A stretch of 64,000 bases of DNA from contig NZ_VCBC01000006.1 of the NCBI RefSeq assembly GCF_005843925.1, positions 186,001 to 250,000 of the forward strand, read 5' to 3'. Source of the stretch: Thalassotalea litorea (GTDB taxonomy: Bacteria > Pseudomonadota > Gammaproteobacteria > Enterobacterales > Alteromonadaceae). The notes under the pieces are model-generated. The model saw nothing but the letters and a program-made list of their open reading frames with translations. It did not search any database and had not been told where the DNA came from. This document shows positions 47,508 through 56,313 of the stretch, piece by piece. Made by a program: the position numbers and the translations under genes. Numbering within the stretch: position 1 is the stretch's first letter; each line of letters opens with the position of its first letter.

Positions 47508-48083
47508 GTGGCCCGATTATCAAGAGGCTTTACGTTACTTGAAGTGATGATGGTAATCGTGATTATCGGCATCATGGCCTCTATGTTAATTCCCACATTG
47601 CGTGGCCAGGACTTCAGTCAGGATCTCGAAGTCCATGCCAAGCGTTTTGATTCGTTATTCACGCTTGCTGCTGAATACGCCTTATTAAATAACCTGGAAT
47701 TGGGTTTGCTGGTTGAAGACAACTTCTACGAGTTCTATGGGTTCGATGGCCAGCGATGGCAGCCACTGGATTCCATAGATAAGCTAGAGCGTGTTGAATT
47801 TAGCGAACCATTTAGTATCCGCCTTAACCTTGAAGATCTGCCGATCGAGCCGCAAATAGGCATCGAAGCAGAAGATTTCGAGGAGCGTCAGGAAGAATTC
47901 TACCTCGACGAAGAAGAAGAGCCCGTTTTTCCGCAAATTTATATTCTTTCCGGTGGTGACATTACCCCATTCCAGCTGATTTTTACATTCGATGATGGCT
48001 TTGACGCGCCTATTTATTTTATTGTCAGTGCCGGATATACCTTGCCTTTATCAACACAAGGACCCCTCGATGATTTGCCATAA
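47508..48083 (+). CDS. gspH: Minor pseudopilin GspH
   Basis: 191 residues; prepilin site RG^FTLLEV at residues 6-12. The beta-rich C-terminal domain follows, but with an acidic stretch at about 120-139 (AEDFEERQEEFYLDEEEEP), a charged insertion in the globular domain. It starts 46 bases after gspG. The 3' end overlaps gspI by 14 bases. Confidence 0.92.
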   Translation: MARLSRGFTLLEVMMVIVIIGIMASMLIPTLRGQDFSQDLEVHAKRFDSLFTLAAEYALLNNLELGLLVEDNFYEFYGFDGQRWQPLDSIDKLERVEFSEPFSIRLNLEDLPIEPQIGIEAEDFEERQEEFYLDEEEEPVFPQIYILSGGDITPFQLIFTFDDGFDAPIYFIVSAGYTLPLSTQGPLDDLP

Positions 48084-48453
48084 CCGTGGGGAACGTGGAT
48101 TTACCTTAATTGAAGTGATGATTGCTATGGCGATCTTTGCGATTGCCGGTACTGCCATTATCAAAGTTGCCAGCTCAAGTTTATTAGGCACCGCTCGAAT
48201 GGAAACCAATACCGTCGCCCAATGGGTTGCTACAAACCAATTGGTTGTCGTCTCTCTTGAAAAGAACTGGCCGCCGAAAAAGAACCAAAAAGGCGAAGTG
48301 GAAATGCTCGACAGACAATGGCATTGGCAACAAATTGTCGAAGAAACCGAAGATGAAACCATGCGTGCGGTGACCATTGAAGTGCGCCTTGATCCCAGTG
48401 ATGAATATCCTGTCGCCCAGATGATGACCTACCTAAGCCAGGGCAAACGCTAA
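48070..48453 (+). CDS. gspI: Minor pseudopilin GspI
   Basis: 127 residues from the ATG at 48070, chosen because the prepilin site RG^FTLIEV follows at residues 9-15; upstream in-frame ATGs would give an over-long leader. Part of the pseudopilus tip complex I-J-K. The stop and the gspJ start share one base (TAATG). Confidence 0.93.
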   Translation: MICHNRGERGFTLIEVMIAMAIFAIAGTAIIKVASSSLLGTARMETNTVAQWVATNQLVVVSLEKNWPPKKNQKGEVEMLDRQWHWQQIVEETEDETMRAVTIEVRLDPSDEYPVAQMMTYLSQGKR

Positions 48454-49052
48454 TGAAGCAAAATGGTTTCACATTTTTGGAAGTGATACTCGCCATGGCT
48501 ATTTTTGCTATGGTCGGGCTGACCAGTGCGACCATGCTTTCAACTGTGCTGGATTCCAGAGACAAAGTGAACGAAAAAAATGCTCGTCTGGTGGAATTGC
48601 AGCGGGCGTTTTTGGTGATGGAACGGGATTTTCTGCAAATGAGTAAGCGGACCGTCCGAATTGATGGTGAAGCGCCGTTGTCTGGGTTTTTGCATAGCAA
48701 TGAATCTACGTATTCAAGTAATACCCATGGCATCGCGTTCGTTCGTCAAGGGTGGTCTAACCCAGCCTTGCTTTTGCCGCGCAGCGATATGCAGGCGGTT
48801 GCTTATCAGCTCGAAGAAGAGACGCTGAATCGTTTGCATCGGATTTTTGTCGACAGCATTGTTGGTGAAGAGCCAAAAATTCGCCCTTTGATCACCGGTG
48901 TCGATAATGTTGATTTTGAATACTTTTACGTCGACAAATGGGTCTCTGAACTCGGCGGTCCGGAATTGCCCAAAGCCATAGCAATTGAAATTGAATTGCA
49001 GGATTTAGGGCTGATTCGTCGCGAATTCTTAGTGCCGGGAGTCGGCCAATGA
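48453..49052 (+). CDS. gspJ: Minor pseudopilin GspJ
   Basis: 199 residues; very short leader MKQNG^FTFLEV with the mature Glu5 kept. The C-terminal domain includes the GspJ-type segment LITGVDNVDFEYFYVDKW. Tip complex subunit with I and K. The start of gspK overlaps its stop (ATGA). Confidence 0.95.
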   Translation: MKQNGFTFLEVILAMAIFAMVGLTSATMLSTVLDSRDKVNEKNARLVELQRAFLVMERDFLQMSKRTVRIDGEAPLSGFLHSNESTYSSNTHGIAFVRQGWSNPALLLPRSDMQAVAYQLEEETLNRLHRIFVDSIVGEEPKIRPLITGVDNVDFEYFYVDKWVSELGGPELPKAIAIEIELQDLGLIRREFLVPGVGQ

Positions 49053-50197
49053 TGTCTCGTACGCGTAATCAGAAAAATCATGGCGTTGCGTTAATTATCG
49101 TGCTGATGGTTATCGCCCTAACCACGATTATTGCCACGCAGATGAGTGGCACCCTAATGTTCCAACAACAGCGCAATCAAAACCTGGAATCGAATCAACA
49201 GGCATACTGGTACGCAATGGGCGCAGAGGCTCTGGCAAAAAGCGTATTGTATCAGGATTTTAACGAAAGCAAGAACAGCACCCACCTCGGGCAGCGTTGG
49301 GCCATTGGTGAAACTAAGTTTCCGGTTGAGCTTGGTGAAATCAGCGGTGAAATATCCGATCTTCAGGCTTGTCTGAATTTAAATGCGTTGAATAATGAGC
49401 AATCGCCCAATAACAACAATGCGAATAGTAATCCGAATAACCCAAATAACAATCAATCCAATAGTCAAAGCAATCAAAACAACCAGAACAGTCAAAGTAA
49501 TAACCAAAACAACCAAAATAACCAGGTAAATAATCAAAACAACGGGGCAAACTCACGAGGCGGAAAAACCAATGGCGAACTGGCCAAAGATGCGTTAAAA
49601 GAACTGATCATCTCCCTTGAAGTTGAAGGTATTGGCAGTTTTGAAGCGGAATCGATGACCGATGCTCTGGTTGATTGGTTGGATGAAGATAATTCCATCG
49701 TGACCGCAGGGGGCGCTGAAGATGACGATTACGCGTCGAAAGAATTTCCGTATTTAGCGGCCAATAGCAAACTCGCATCCGTCAATGAACTGCGGGTGAT
49801 AGAGCACTTCACGCCACGGGTTATCCTCGCTTTGAAGCCATATGTTTGCGTGCTCCCGGATTCAGATATCCACCAGATAAATATCAATACCCTGGACGCG
49901 GAAAACCCAAAATTATTACAGGCCTTACTCGGCGGTATCGATGAGAGTACTGCTCAGGATGTATTGTCTGATCGCCCGGAAGATGGTTTTGCCACGCTTG
50001 CCGCGTTTTCAACGTCGCCTGCGCTAGCGGGTGTAAAAAACATAAATCAATTAAAACAACAATTTGTTATCGACAGCGATTACTTTCAATTGACCACCAA
50101 AACCAGCTTTAATGGTAGCTATTTTACGTTAAACTCTACTTTTATAGTAAAGAATGATGAATTGCTGGTGATTAACCGAAGTATCGGAGCACATTAA
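49049..50197 (+). CDS. gspK: Minor pseudopilin GspK with an Asn/Gln-rich insertion
   Basis: 382 residues. N-terminus HG^VALIIVLMVIA lacks the Glu5 of the other pseudopilins, as is usual for GspK at the tip of the pseudopilus. Between the N-terminal part and the helical domain is a stretch of about 55 residues (115-169) composed almost only of Asn, Gln, Ser and Pro. The later part has the K-type helical domain (LVDWLDEDNSI; INTLDAENPKLLQALLGG). It overlaps neighbours at both ends (ATGA before, TAATG after). Confidence 0.94.
   Translation: MMSRTRNQKNHGVALIIVLMVIALTTIIATQMSGTLMFQQQRNQNLESNQQAYWYAMGAEALAKSVLYQDFNESKNSTHLGQRWAIGETKFPVELGEISGEISDLQACLNLNALNNEQSPNNNNANSNPNNPNNNQSNSQSNQNNQNSQSNNQNNQNNQVNNQNNGANSRGGKTNGELAKDALKELIISLEVEGIGSFEAESMTDALVDWLDEDNSIVTAGGAEDDDYASKEFPYLAANSKLASVNELRVIEHFTPRVILALKPYVCVLPDSDIHQININTLDAENPKLLQALLGGIDESTAQDVLSDRPEDGFATLAAFSTSPALAGVKNINQLKQQFVIDSDYFQLTTKTSFNGSYFTLNSTFIVKNDELLVINRSIGAH
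49391..49555 (+). repeat. Asn/Gln-codon low-complexity tract inside gspK
   Basis: About 165 bases dominated by AAC/AAT and CAA/CAG codons, in frame, with short units such as AATAACCAAAACAACC recurring imperfectly. It encodes residues 115-169 of GspK. Mixed synonymous codons suggest that it is not a very recent expansion. Confidence 0.8.
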
Positions 50198-51447
50198 TGA
50201 GAGAAACATTATTTATCAGACTGGGGAGTCAGGAGTCAGATCCTGTTCACTGGTTAATCACGGCTCCTGGTCAGGAGGACGAAATTGCTTCCGGGCAGTT
50301 GGACAATGCCGCGCAGCTTATTGAGCTGACAGATAAAGCCTACACACGCGATGTCAAAATATTGGTGAACAGTGCCGATGTTCGCTTACAGGCATTAAAG
50401 GTACCCGGTAAAAATGAGCGAGCGATCCGTCAGGCTACGCCCTATATGCTGGAAGAAGATCTCGCGGAAGACGTTGAAGCGTTATTTTTCGCGTTTGCCA
50501 ATGCGCCACAAGATTTTCAGGGCGAAGCAAATACATTCGTTGCGATTGTGGCGCATCAAAAAATGCAAAAATGGCTTTCCTGGCTAGAACATGCGGATAT
50601 TAAAGCTAAATCCATGCTGCCAGACGTGCTGGCCTTACCCTATCATCAAGAGCGTTGGCTATGCATCAACCTAAATAACCAATGGTTAGTGCGACCGGAT
50701 GCGTGGCAAGGCTTTGTGGTTGATCAAGACAATGTTGATCTATTTTTGCAGCAACATTTGCATGGTCGTGATGAAGCCAGTGAAGATATCCATATCCAGT
50801 CTTTTTCTCATATTGAAGATTTGAATCAATCTGCGGCATTACCTCAGGGTCTTAATTTAGAGCAGATGCCCGAAGAGTTGCCAATGAAGTTGCTGGCCGA
50901 TTATGCTGAGCAAAGCCGGTTTAACTTATTGCAAGGGCCGTATCAGTTTAAAGAAGAACGCTCTCCGATGGTGCGCGTATATTTAAAAGTGGCGACGGTC
51001 GCAGTGATTGCGCTACTTTTGAACATGCTGGTCAAAGGCATTGAAATATATCAAAACAATGGTAAGTATGCGCTCTATTCTCAACAAATTGAGCAAGAGT
51101 ATCAAAAAGCATTTGGTAAGAATCAAAAGGTGCGGATCGCAACGGTAAAACAGCAAATTAGTTCACGTCTGGCGGATCTTGGCGGCGCAGGAGGTGACGA
51201 TAATTTACTCACCATGTTGGAAAAGTTGCGCCCGGCATTTGTCAAAGTGCCAACGATGAAACCGGAGTCGATGAAATACGATAGTAAACGTCAGGAGCTG
51301 AGGATTTCGGTGGTTGCCAGTAACTATCAGGCGTTCGAACAGTTTAAATCTGAGTTGGAAAAAGCCGACATGGATGTTACCAGCGGAGCCCAAAACAATC
51401 AGGGCGACCAAGTGGTCGGTTCATTTAATATCAGGAGCAGGTCATGA
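50197..51447 (+). CDS. gspL: Type II secretion system protein GspL
   Basis: 416 residues. A large cytoplasmic N-terminal actin-like domain (about 1-240, VKILVNSADVRLQALKVPGKNERAIRQATPYMLEEDL), one membrane helix (about 268-286), and a small periplasmic ferredoxin-like domain. It joins the GspE ATPase to GspM and the platform. GspM starts four bases before its stop. Confidence 0.94.
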   Translation: MRETLFIRLGSQESDPVHWLITAPGQEDEIASGQLDNAAQLIELTDKAYTRDVKILVNSADVRLQALKVPGKNERAIRQATPYMLEEDLAEDVEALFFAFANAPQDFQGEANTFVAIVAHQKMQKWLSWLEHADIKAKSMLPDVLALPYHQERWLCINLNNQWLVRPDAWQGFVVDQDNVDLFLQQHLHGRDEASEDIHIQSFSHIEDLNQSAALPQGLNLEQMPEELPMKLLADYAEQSRFNLLQGPYQFKEERSPMVRVYLKVATVAVIALLLNMLVKGIEIYQNNGKYALYSQQIEQEYQKAFGKNQKVRIATVKQQISSRLADLGGAGGDDNLLTMLEKLRPAFVKVPTMKPESMKYDSKRQELRISVVASNYQAFEQFKSELEKADMDVTSGAQNNQGDQVVGSFNIRSRS

Positions 51448-51914
51448 ATGACTGGTGGCAGGGATTAAATCCCAGAGAGCAAAAAATGGTGGCCGGGTGT
51501 TCGGTTGCGGTATTGCTGTCAGTATTTTGGTTTGCCCTGTGGCAACCGATTAATGATAATTTGGTCCGTTCTCAGAAAAAGGCCGAGCAACAACAGCAAT
51601 TGTTGCTTTGGGTCCATGAAAACTTAGCCAAATATAAAACCTTACAACGAGCCGGTGGAGCAAGACCAAGCTCGGGAAGTTTATCTAGTGTGGTAAACCG
51701 CGCGGCAAAACGCTTCAAGATTGAAATTGCGAGGATGCAGCCCCAAGGTGATAACCTGCAGGTATGGGTTGATGAAGTCGCGTTTAATGATTTATTACAT
51801 TGGCTTGAACAGTTACAGCATCGTGAAGGGCTGGTCATTCAGGCGATTGATATTGTTAAAGGTGACGAACAAGGTACGGTAAAAGTTCGTCGATTGCAGG
51901 TTGGTCGGGTATGA
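51444..51914 (+). CDS. gspM: Type II secretion system protein GspM
   Basis: 156 residues. Short cytoplasmic N-terminus (LNPREQKMV), one membrane helix at about 16-33, a coiled coil, and a periplasmic ferredoxin-like domain like that of GspL. It stabilises GspL. Overlaps gspL and gspN by four bases each (ATGA). Confidence 0.93.
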   Translation: MNDWWQGLNPREQKMVAGCSVAVLLSVFWFALWQPINDNLVRSQKKAEQQQQLLLWVHENLAKYKTLQRAGGARPSSGSLSSVVNRAAKRFKIEIARMQPQGDNLQVWVDEVAFNDLLHWLEQLQHREGLVIQAIDIVKGDEQGTVKVRRLQVGRV

Positions 51915-52663
51915 AGGGCGTAAAGAAAGGCTTATTGTATAGCCTGGGTTTTGTTTTGGTTTATCTGGTATTTTTGGTCGCAATGGCACCGGCCAATAAA
52001 TTGGTCGCGATGGTGGAATTGCCCAAAGATGTGGTTTTGCATGGCGTTCAGGGTTCGGTTTGGGCCGGCGAAGCAAAAAGCATGTCAACCAGTAACTATG
52101 AAATTAAAGACGTCGATTGGCGTTTAAGCTTGCTATCTTTGGTAACCATGTCGCCAAGCGCAGATGTTTCCTTCGGTCGCTCCCCAAGGTTAGGGCCGAC
52201 GGGCAGTCTGACGATAAAAAACGATCACCCCTATGTGGGCTTGCATAATGCGACAATGAAAATTGCCGCGGGACAGATTGTAAATTTAGTGACTTTACCG
52301 GTAGATATGCAGGCAGGTGGATTGGTATCAGTTGATTTAACGAAATTTATTTCAGGTAAACAGGTTTGTAGTGAGGTTGATGGTGAGATCTTCTGGCAAG
52401 ACGCAAACATCAATGCGTTTGAGGAAGATGTGCAACTGGGTGATTTTAAAGGCAAGTTAAGTTGTGAGAATGATTCATTAGCGATAACCGTTGATCCGGA
52501 AAATAATTTAGGTCTGGAGTTGTCGGTATATATCAGTCAAAGCGGGCGAGTCGCGGCCCAGGGCTATTTAACGCCAGGTCCGAAATTTCCCGCCAATGCG
52601 CGCTCTATTTTGGGCTTTCTTGGCAACAAAGATGCTCAGGGACGCTACCGAATTCGAATTTAG
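51911..52663 (+). CDS. gspN: Type II secretion system protein GspN
   Basis: 250 residues with an N-terminal membrane anchor (about 8-28) and a periplasmic beta-rich domain (LHGVQGSVWAGEAKSM, GPTGSLTI, LGFLGNKDAQGRYRIRI). Required in some type II systems and absent in others; its role is not well defined. It is the last gene of the operon and overlaps the convergent phosphodiesterase gene by four bases. Confidence 0.9.
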   Translation: MKGVKKGLLYSLGFVLVYLVFLVAMAPANKLVAMVELPKDVVLHGVQGSVWAGEAKSMSTSNYEIKDVDWRLSLLSLVTMSPSADVSFGRSPRLGPTGSLTIKNDHPYVGLHNATMKIAAGQIVNLVTLPVDMQAGGLVSVDLTKFISGKQVCSEVDGEIFWQDANINAFEEDVQLGDFKGKLSCENDSLAITVDPENNLGLELSVYISQSGRVAAQGYLTPGPKFPANARSILGFLGNKDAQGRYRIRI

Positions 52664-53415
52664 TCTGCAAGTTTCGAATTCATCAGCATCGGATTTAATT
52701 CAGGCACCTGCTGAGTTTGCAGGTGCGCGATTTTTACCAGAGAGCGGGTCGGGTAATTACTAAAAATACCATCTACGCCTAAATGGTGCATTTCGACAAT
52801 ATCCGCTTCATTATCGACCGTATAGACATATACCATTAAGCCCCGTTCGTGGGCATCATTGACAAATTCCTGATTGACGAAATCAATATCGATATGGACG
52901 CTATAGGCATCTAAGCGTTTTGCAAATGCGGCATAATCGAGAGGGCAACTGGCGGTTAATGCACCGGTGTTTATGTGCTGGTTCAGGGTTTTTAGTTCGA
53001 ACAGTAGATGATGATTAAATGAGGAAAGGAGAAATTGACTCGGTTGGAATTGCCAATTGGCGATTGCCCTGTCCATGACTTTCATTAACGGGATCACCGT
53101 GCGTTCGGCTTTAAGTTCGATATTCACCAGGCATTGTCCAGCGACGCACTCTAATACTTCATCAAGGGTGGGTATGGCCTGGCCTTTACCAACATCGATT
53201 TTTTTGACTTGTGCTAAGGTCAGATCACGAATGCGTGTTAACACTTTTGGCTGGTTTTTCAGCCAACGATCATGAGTGACCACCAACTCGCCATCGGCGA
53301 GCAAGTGTACATCGATTTCGATCGCGTCCACTTGCATGGCCAATGCCCGCTTTATGGCGAGCAGGGTATTTTCAGGTTCATGACCGCTGGCACCCCGATG
53401 TGCGAATACCAGCAT
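52660..53415 (-). CDS. Glycerophosphodiester phosphodiesterase
   Basis: 251 residues without a signal peptide, so cytoplasmic (UgpQ-like). It hydrolyses glycerophosphodiesters to glycerol-3-phosphate and an alcohol. The catalytic motifs are FAHRGASGHEPENT (His and Glu), EIDVHLLADGELVVTHD (metal site and second His), and INIELK-like VNIELKAE. A TIM-barrel of normal length. Psd lies 12 bases upstream in the same direction, so both phospholipid genes are probably co-transcribed. Confidence 0.94.
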   Translation of the reverse strand: MLVFAHRGASGHEPENTLLAIKRALAMQVDAIEIDVHLLADGELVVTHDRWLKNQPKVLTRIRDLTLAQVKKIDVGKGQAIPTLDEVLECVAGQCLVNIELKAERTVIPLMKVMDRAIANWQFQPSQFLLSSFNHHLLFELKTLNQHINTGALTASCPLDYAAFAKRLDAYSVHIDIDFVNQEFVNDAHERGLMVYVYTVDNEADIVEMHHLGVDGIFSNYPTRSLVKIAHLQTQQVPELNPMLMNSKLAD

Positions 53416-53427
53416 AGTTTACCTCGA

Positions 53428-54294
53428 TTATTTGCTTACTTGTGCGTATGGTTGCCCGAGTCGGGTTACCGTTTCCGGACCTGCGTCCGGGGTGAATTCA
53501 ATGGTATCTTTAGGAAACGCGCAAACCACGGTTGAGCCCAGCTTAAAGCGACCCATTTCCTGTCCTTTTTCAAGAACGATTGCATCTTCGCCTTCACTTG
53601 GATATTGCCAGCGCACCACTTCTTTGCCAGCCGGCGGCGTGATTGTGCCCGCCCAGACGGTTTCAATGCTGGCTACGATAGTTGCACCAACTAAGACCAT
53701 CGCCATTGGGCCAATCTCAGTATCAAAAATTGCCACGACTCGCTCGTTACGAGCAAATAAGTTTGGCACATTTTGCGCCGTTAGTGGATTAACGGAAAAC
53801 AGGTCACCAGGGACGAAAATCATTTCCCTTAGCGTTCCGGTAATTGGCATGTGAATGCGGTGGTAGTCTTTTGGCGCCAGATAAATCGTCGAGAATTTAC
53901 CTTGCTTAAATGGCTCTGCAGTCGCTGCGTCGCCGCCAAGTAAGGTTTGTAATGAATAATTGAAACCCTTTGCCTGAATGATTTGATCGTCAACAATGTC
54001 ACCTTGCTGGCTAATGGCACCATCGACTGGGTAGCAGATTTCCATCGCATCCGGGTTAATTGGGCGCAAACCGTCTTTCAATTCGCGGGTAAAGAAATCG
54101 TTGAAGGTTTTAAAGTCTTCGGCATTTTCCAGCTTCGCTTCTTTCATATCAATGCCGTAGGCTTTGATAAACTGTTTGATGGCAAAGCGGGTTAAACCAC
54201 CGGCTTCGGCAGCGGCGAAATACCCGACCAAGCGGGACAATCCATGTTTTGGCATGGCATACTGCAGGGCAATTTTTAAATTATCCAATGACAC
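53428..54294 (-). CDS. psd: Phosphatidylserine decarboxylase
   Basis: 288 residues. The self-cleavage motif LGST has Ser254, which becomes the pyruvoyl group; Asp91 (VDGAIS) and His148 (YHRIHMP) complete the triad. It makes phosphatidylethanolamine at the inner membrane. The rsgA gene lies 71 bases upstream, a common neighbour. Confidence 0.97.
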   Translation of the reverse strand: MSLDNLKIALQYAMPKHGLSRLVGYFAAAEAGGLTRFAIKQFIKAYGIDMKEAKLENAEDFKTFNDFFTRELKDGLRPINPDAMEICYPVDGAISQQGDIVDDQIIQAKGFNYSLQTLLGGDAATAEPFKQGKFSTIYLAPKDYHRIHMPITGTLREMIFVPGDLFSVNPLTAQNVPNLFARNERVVAIFDTEIGPMAMVLVGATIVASIETVWAGTITPPAGKEVVRWQYPSEGEDAIVLEKGQEMGRFKLGSTVVCAFPKDTIEFTPDAGPETVTRLGQPYAQVSK

Positions 54295-54365
54295 GAAAGA
54301 ATTCCTTTAAGTAGTGTTCATTCGGTCTGAACCGAAGATACTGACCAATGAAAGTATAGGTTTAA

Positions 54366-55397
54366 TTATTGAAACCGAGAGGTAAGTTTATTACCGTCCA
54401 GACTTGCTAAAATTCGTTGATAGCTGGCGAATCGTACAGGATTAATCTGGCCTTCGTCAACGGCTGCTACCAGTGCACAGCCTGGATCGTTTTGGTGCTT
54501 ACAGTCTCGGAATTTACAATGACCAAAAAACGGTTGGAATTCGATGAATCCAGCATCGACCTGTTCAGGGGTCAGGTGCCATAAACCAAATTCCCGAATT
54601 CCCGGAGAATCAATCAAAGAACCACAGTTTTGAATATGGTATAGGCGGGCAACCGTTGTTGTATGTTGTCCCAAACCTGAATTGTCGGATACCTGTTTGG
54701 TGAGCAAGTCCAATCCAGGCATTAGCGAATTGACCAGAGTCGATTTACCAACACCAGACTGACCGACAAATATGCTGACTCGATTATCCAAGCGTGCACG
54801 AATATTATCGATTCCAGCACCGGTTTTATTACTGATTTCGATGATTTGATAGCCAATGGATTTATAGAGTGTCAGTTGCTTTGAAATTCGATCCTGTTCT
54901 TCTTTATCGGTTACCAGGTCGATTTTGTTCAGTACGATGACCGGTTCAATACCGGTTAATTCGGTTGCCACCAGATAACGGTCAATAATATCGGCATTAA
55001 ATGCGGGTAATATTGAGGAGACAATAAATATTTGATCGATGTTAGCCGCAATAGGTTTTAAACCATCATAGACATCAGGCCGTGATAGTTCAGTTTTACG
55101 TTCATGGACGGCTTCTATCACACCATTAATGGAATGCTGGGTTTCTTTCCCTAAACGCCAGACAACGCGATCGCCACAAACCAGACTTTTGACTGTGCGA
55201 CGAATATTGCATCGATAGATGTTACCCGCTTCGTCCTCGACATCCGCGTGTTGACCAAAGCGTGAGATCACAAGACCAGGCTGTTGTTCACCTAGCTCAT
55301 CATCCTGCCACTGCTCTTTTTCATTTTTAAGCTTACTGGACAGGTTTGCATTAATGCGTCGATTCTGACCTTTAGTCAGCTTTTTTCGCTTAGCCAC
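54366..55397 (-). CDS. rsgA: Ribosome small-subunit GTPase RsgA
   Basis: 343 residues. N-terminal OB fold (VISRFGQHADVEDEAGNIYRC), then a circularly permuted GTPase with G4 (LNKIDLV) before G1 (GQSGVGKSTLVN) and G3 (DSPGIREFG), and a C-terminal zinc finger (CKFRDCKHQNDPGC). It assists late 30S assembly. Divergent from orn across 263 bases, as in E. coli. Confidence 0.97.
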   Translation of the reverse strand: MAKRKKLTKGQNRRINANLSSKLKNEKEQWQDDELGEQQPGLVISRFGQHADVEDEAGNIYRCNIRRTVKSLVCGDRVVWRLGKETQHSINGVIEAVHERKTELSRPDVYDGLKPIAANIDQIFIVSSILPAFNADIIDRYLVATELTGIEPVIVLNKIDLVTDKEEQDRISKQLTLYKSIGYQIIEISNKTGAGIDNIRARLDNRVSIFVGQSGVGKSTLVNSLMPGLDLLTKQVSDNSGLGQHTTTVARLYHIQNCGSLIDSPGIREFGLWHLTPEQVDAGFIEFQPFFGHCKFRDCKHQNDPGCALVAAVDEGQINPVRFASYQRILASLDGNKLTSRFQ

Positions 55398-55660
55398 GGT
55401 TATGCATCATCTAAATTGCCGCCATTTTGGTTTGTGCCCTGTGAACAAATATTAATTGTAGAAAATTTGGCGTATTATACCGTTAGCTATGGGAGATTGC
55501 ATCCGTGCGACATTGCAACGAATCCACTATCCTGAACTCGTTTGCAATAAATCATTTAAATAAGCCACTTGCATGATGCACTTGCATAAGATTATCGCGG
55601 GATTTGGCTAATTACGATGGTACGCCGGATGGAGACATGAATTGATATACAGGAGTTACA

Positions 55661-56209
55661 ATGAGTCTTATTGATGAAAATAATTTAATTTGGCTAGATC
55701 TGGAAATGACGGGACTAGACCCAAAGCAGGATCAGATCTTGGAAATCGCCACCATAGTGACCAATTCAGAACTTGAAATTTTGGCTGAAGGTCCGGTATT
55801 TGCGATCGGCCACAGTCAACAAACTATGGATACCATGAATGAATGGTGCATTAAGCAACATGGAAAAAGTGGCTTAACCACCCGTTGTCTGGCGTCGGAT
55901 GTAACCCTACAGCAAGCCTGGACGCAAACCCATGCTTTCCTTTCACAATATGTTCCTGCTGGAAAATCCCCAATGTGCGGCAACAGTATTGGCCAAGACA
56001 GACGTTTTTTGAATGTGTATATGCCAGATTTTGAAGATTACTTTCATTATCGCAACCTGGATGTCAGCTCCATTAAAGAGCTCGTACGTCGCTGGCAGCC
56101 AGATATTTTAAAGAAGGTCAGTAAAACTGGCGCTCATTTGGCCTTGGATGATATTCGCGAGTCGATTGAAGAATTAAAAGTTTACCGTCAACACGCCTTT
56201 AAAATCTGA
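55661..56209 (+). CDS. orn: Oligoribonuclease
   Basis: 182 residues, a DEDDh 3'-5' exonuclease. Asp13 and Glu15 lie in [11 protein letters not shown], the second Asp in [11 protein letters not shown], and the His/Asp pair in [11 protein letters not shown]. It degrades 2-5 nt RNAs, including pGpG. AGGAG is placed well before the ATG. Confidence 0.97.
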   Translation: MSLIDENNLIWLDLEMTGLDPKQDQILEIATIVTNSELEILAEGPVFAIGHSQQTMDTMNEWCIKQHGKSGLTTRCLASDVTLQQAWTQTHAFLSQYVPAGKSPMCGNSIGQDRRFLNVYMPDFEDYFHYRNLDVSSIKELVRRWQPDILKKVSKTGAHLALDDIRESIEELKVYRQHAFKI

Positions 56210-56313
56210 CCAATAATTAGTCATTTACCCTTAAGTTAATTATGGATAGACTAGTTGTATAGCGCTAAAGCAATCGCGTGTTGCTTCAGAAAAAAAATAT
56301 ATGGACGTACGTT

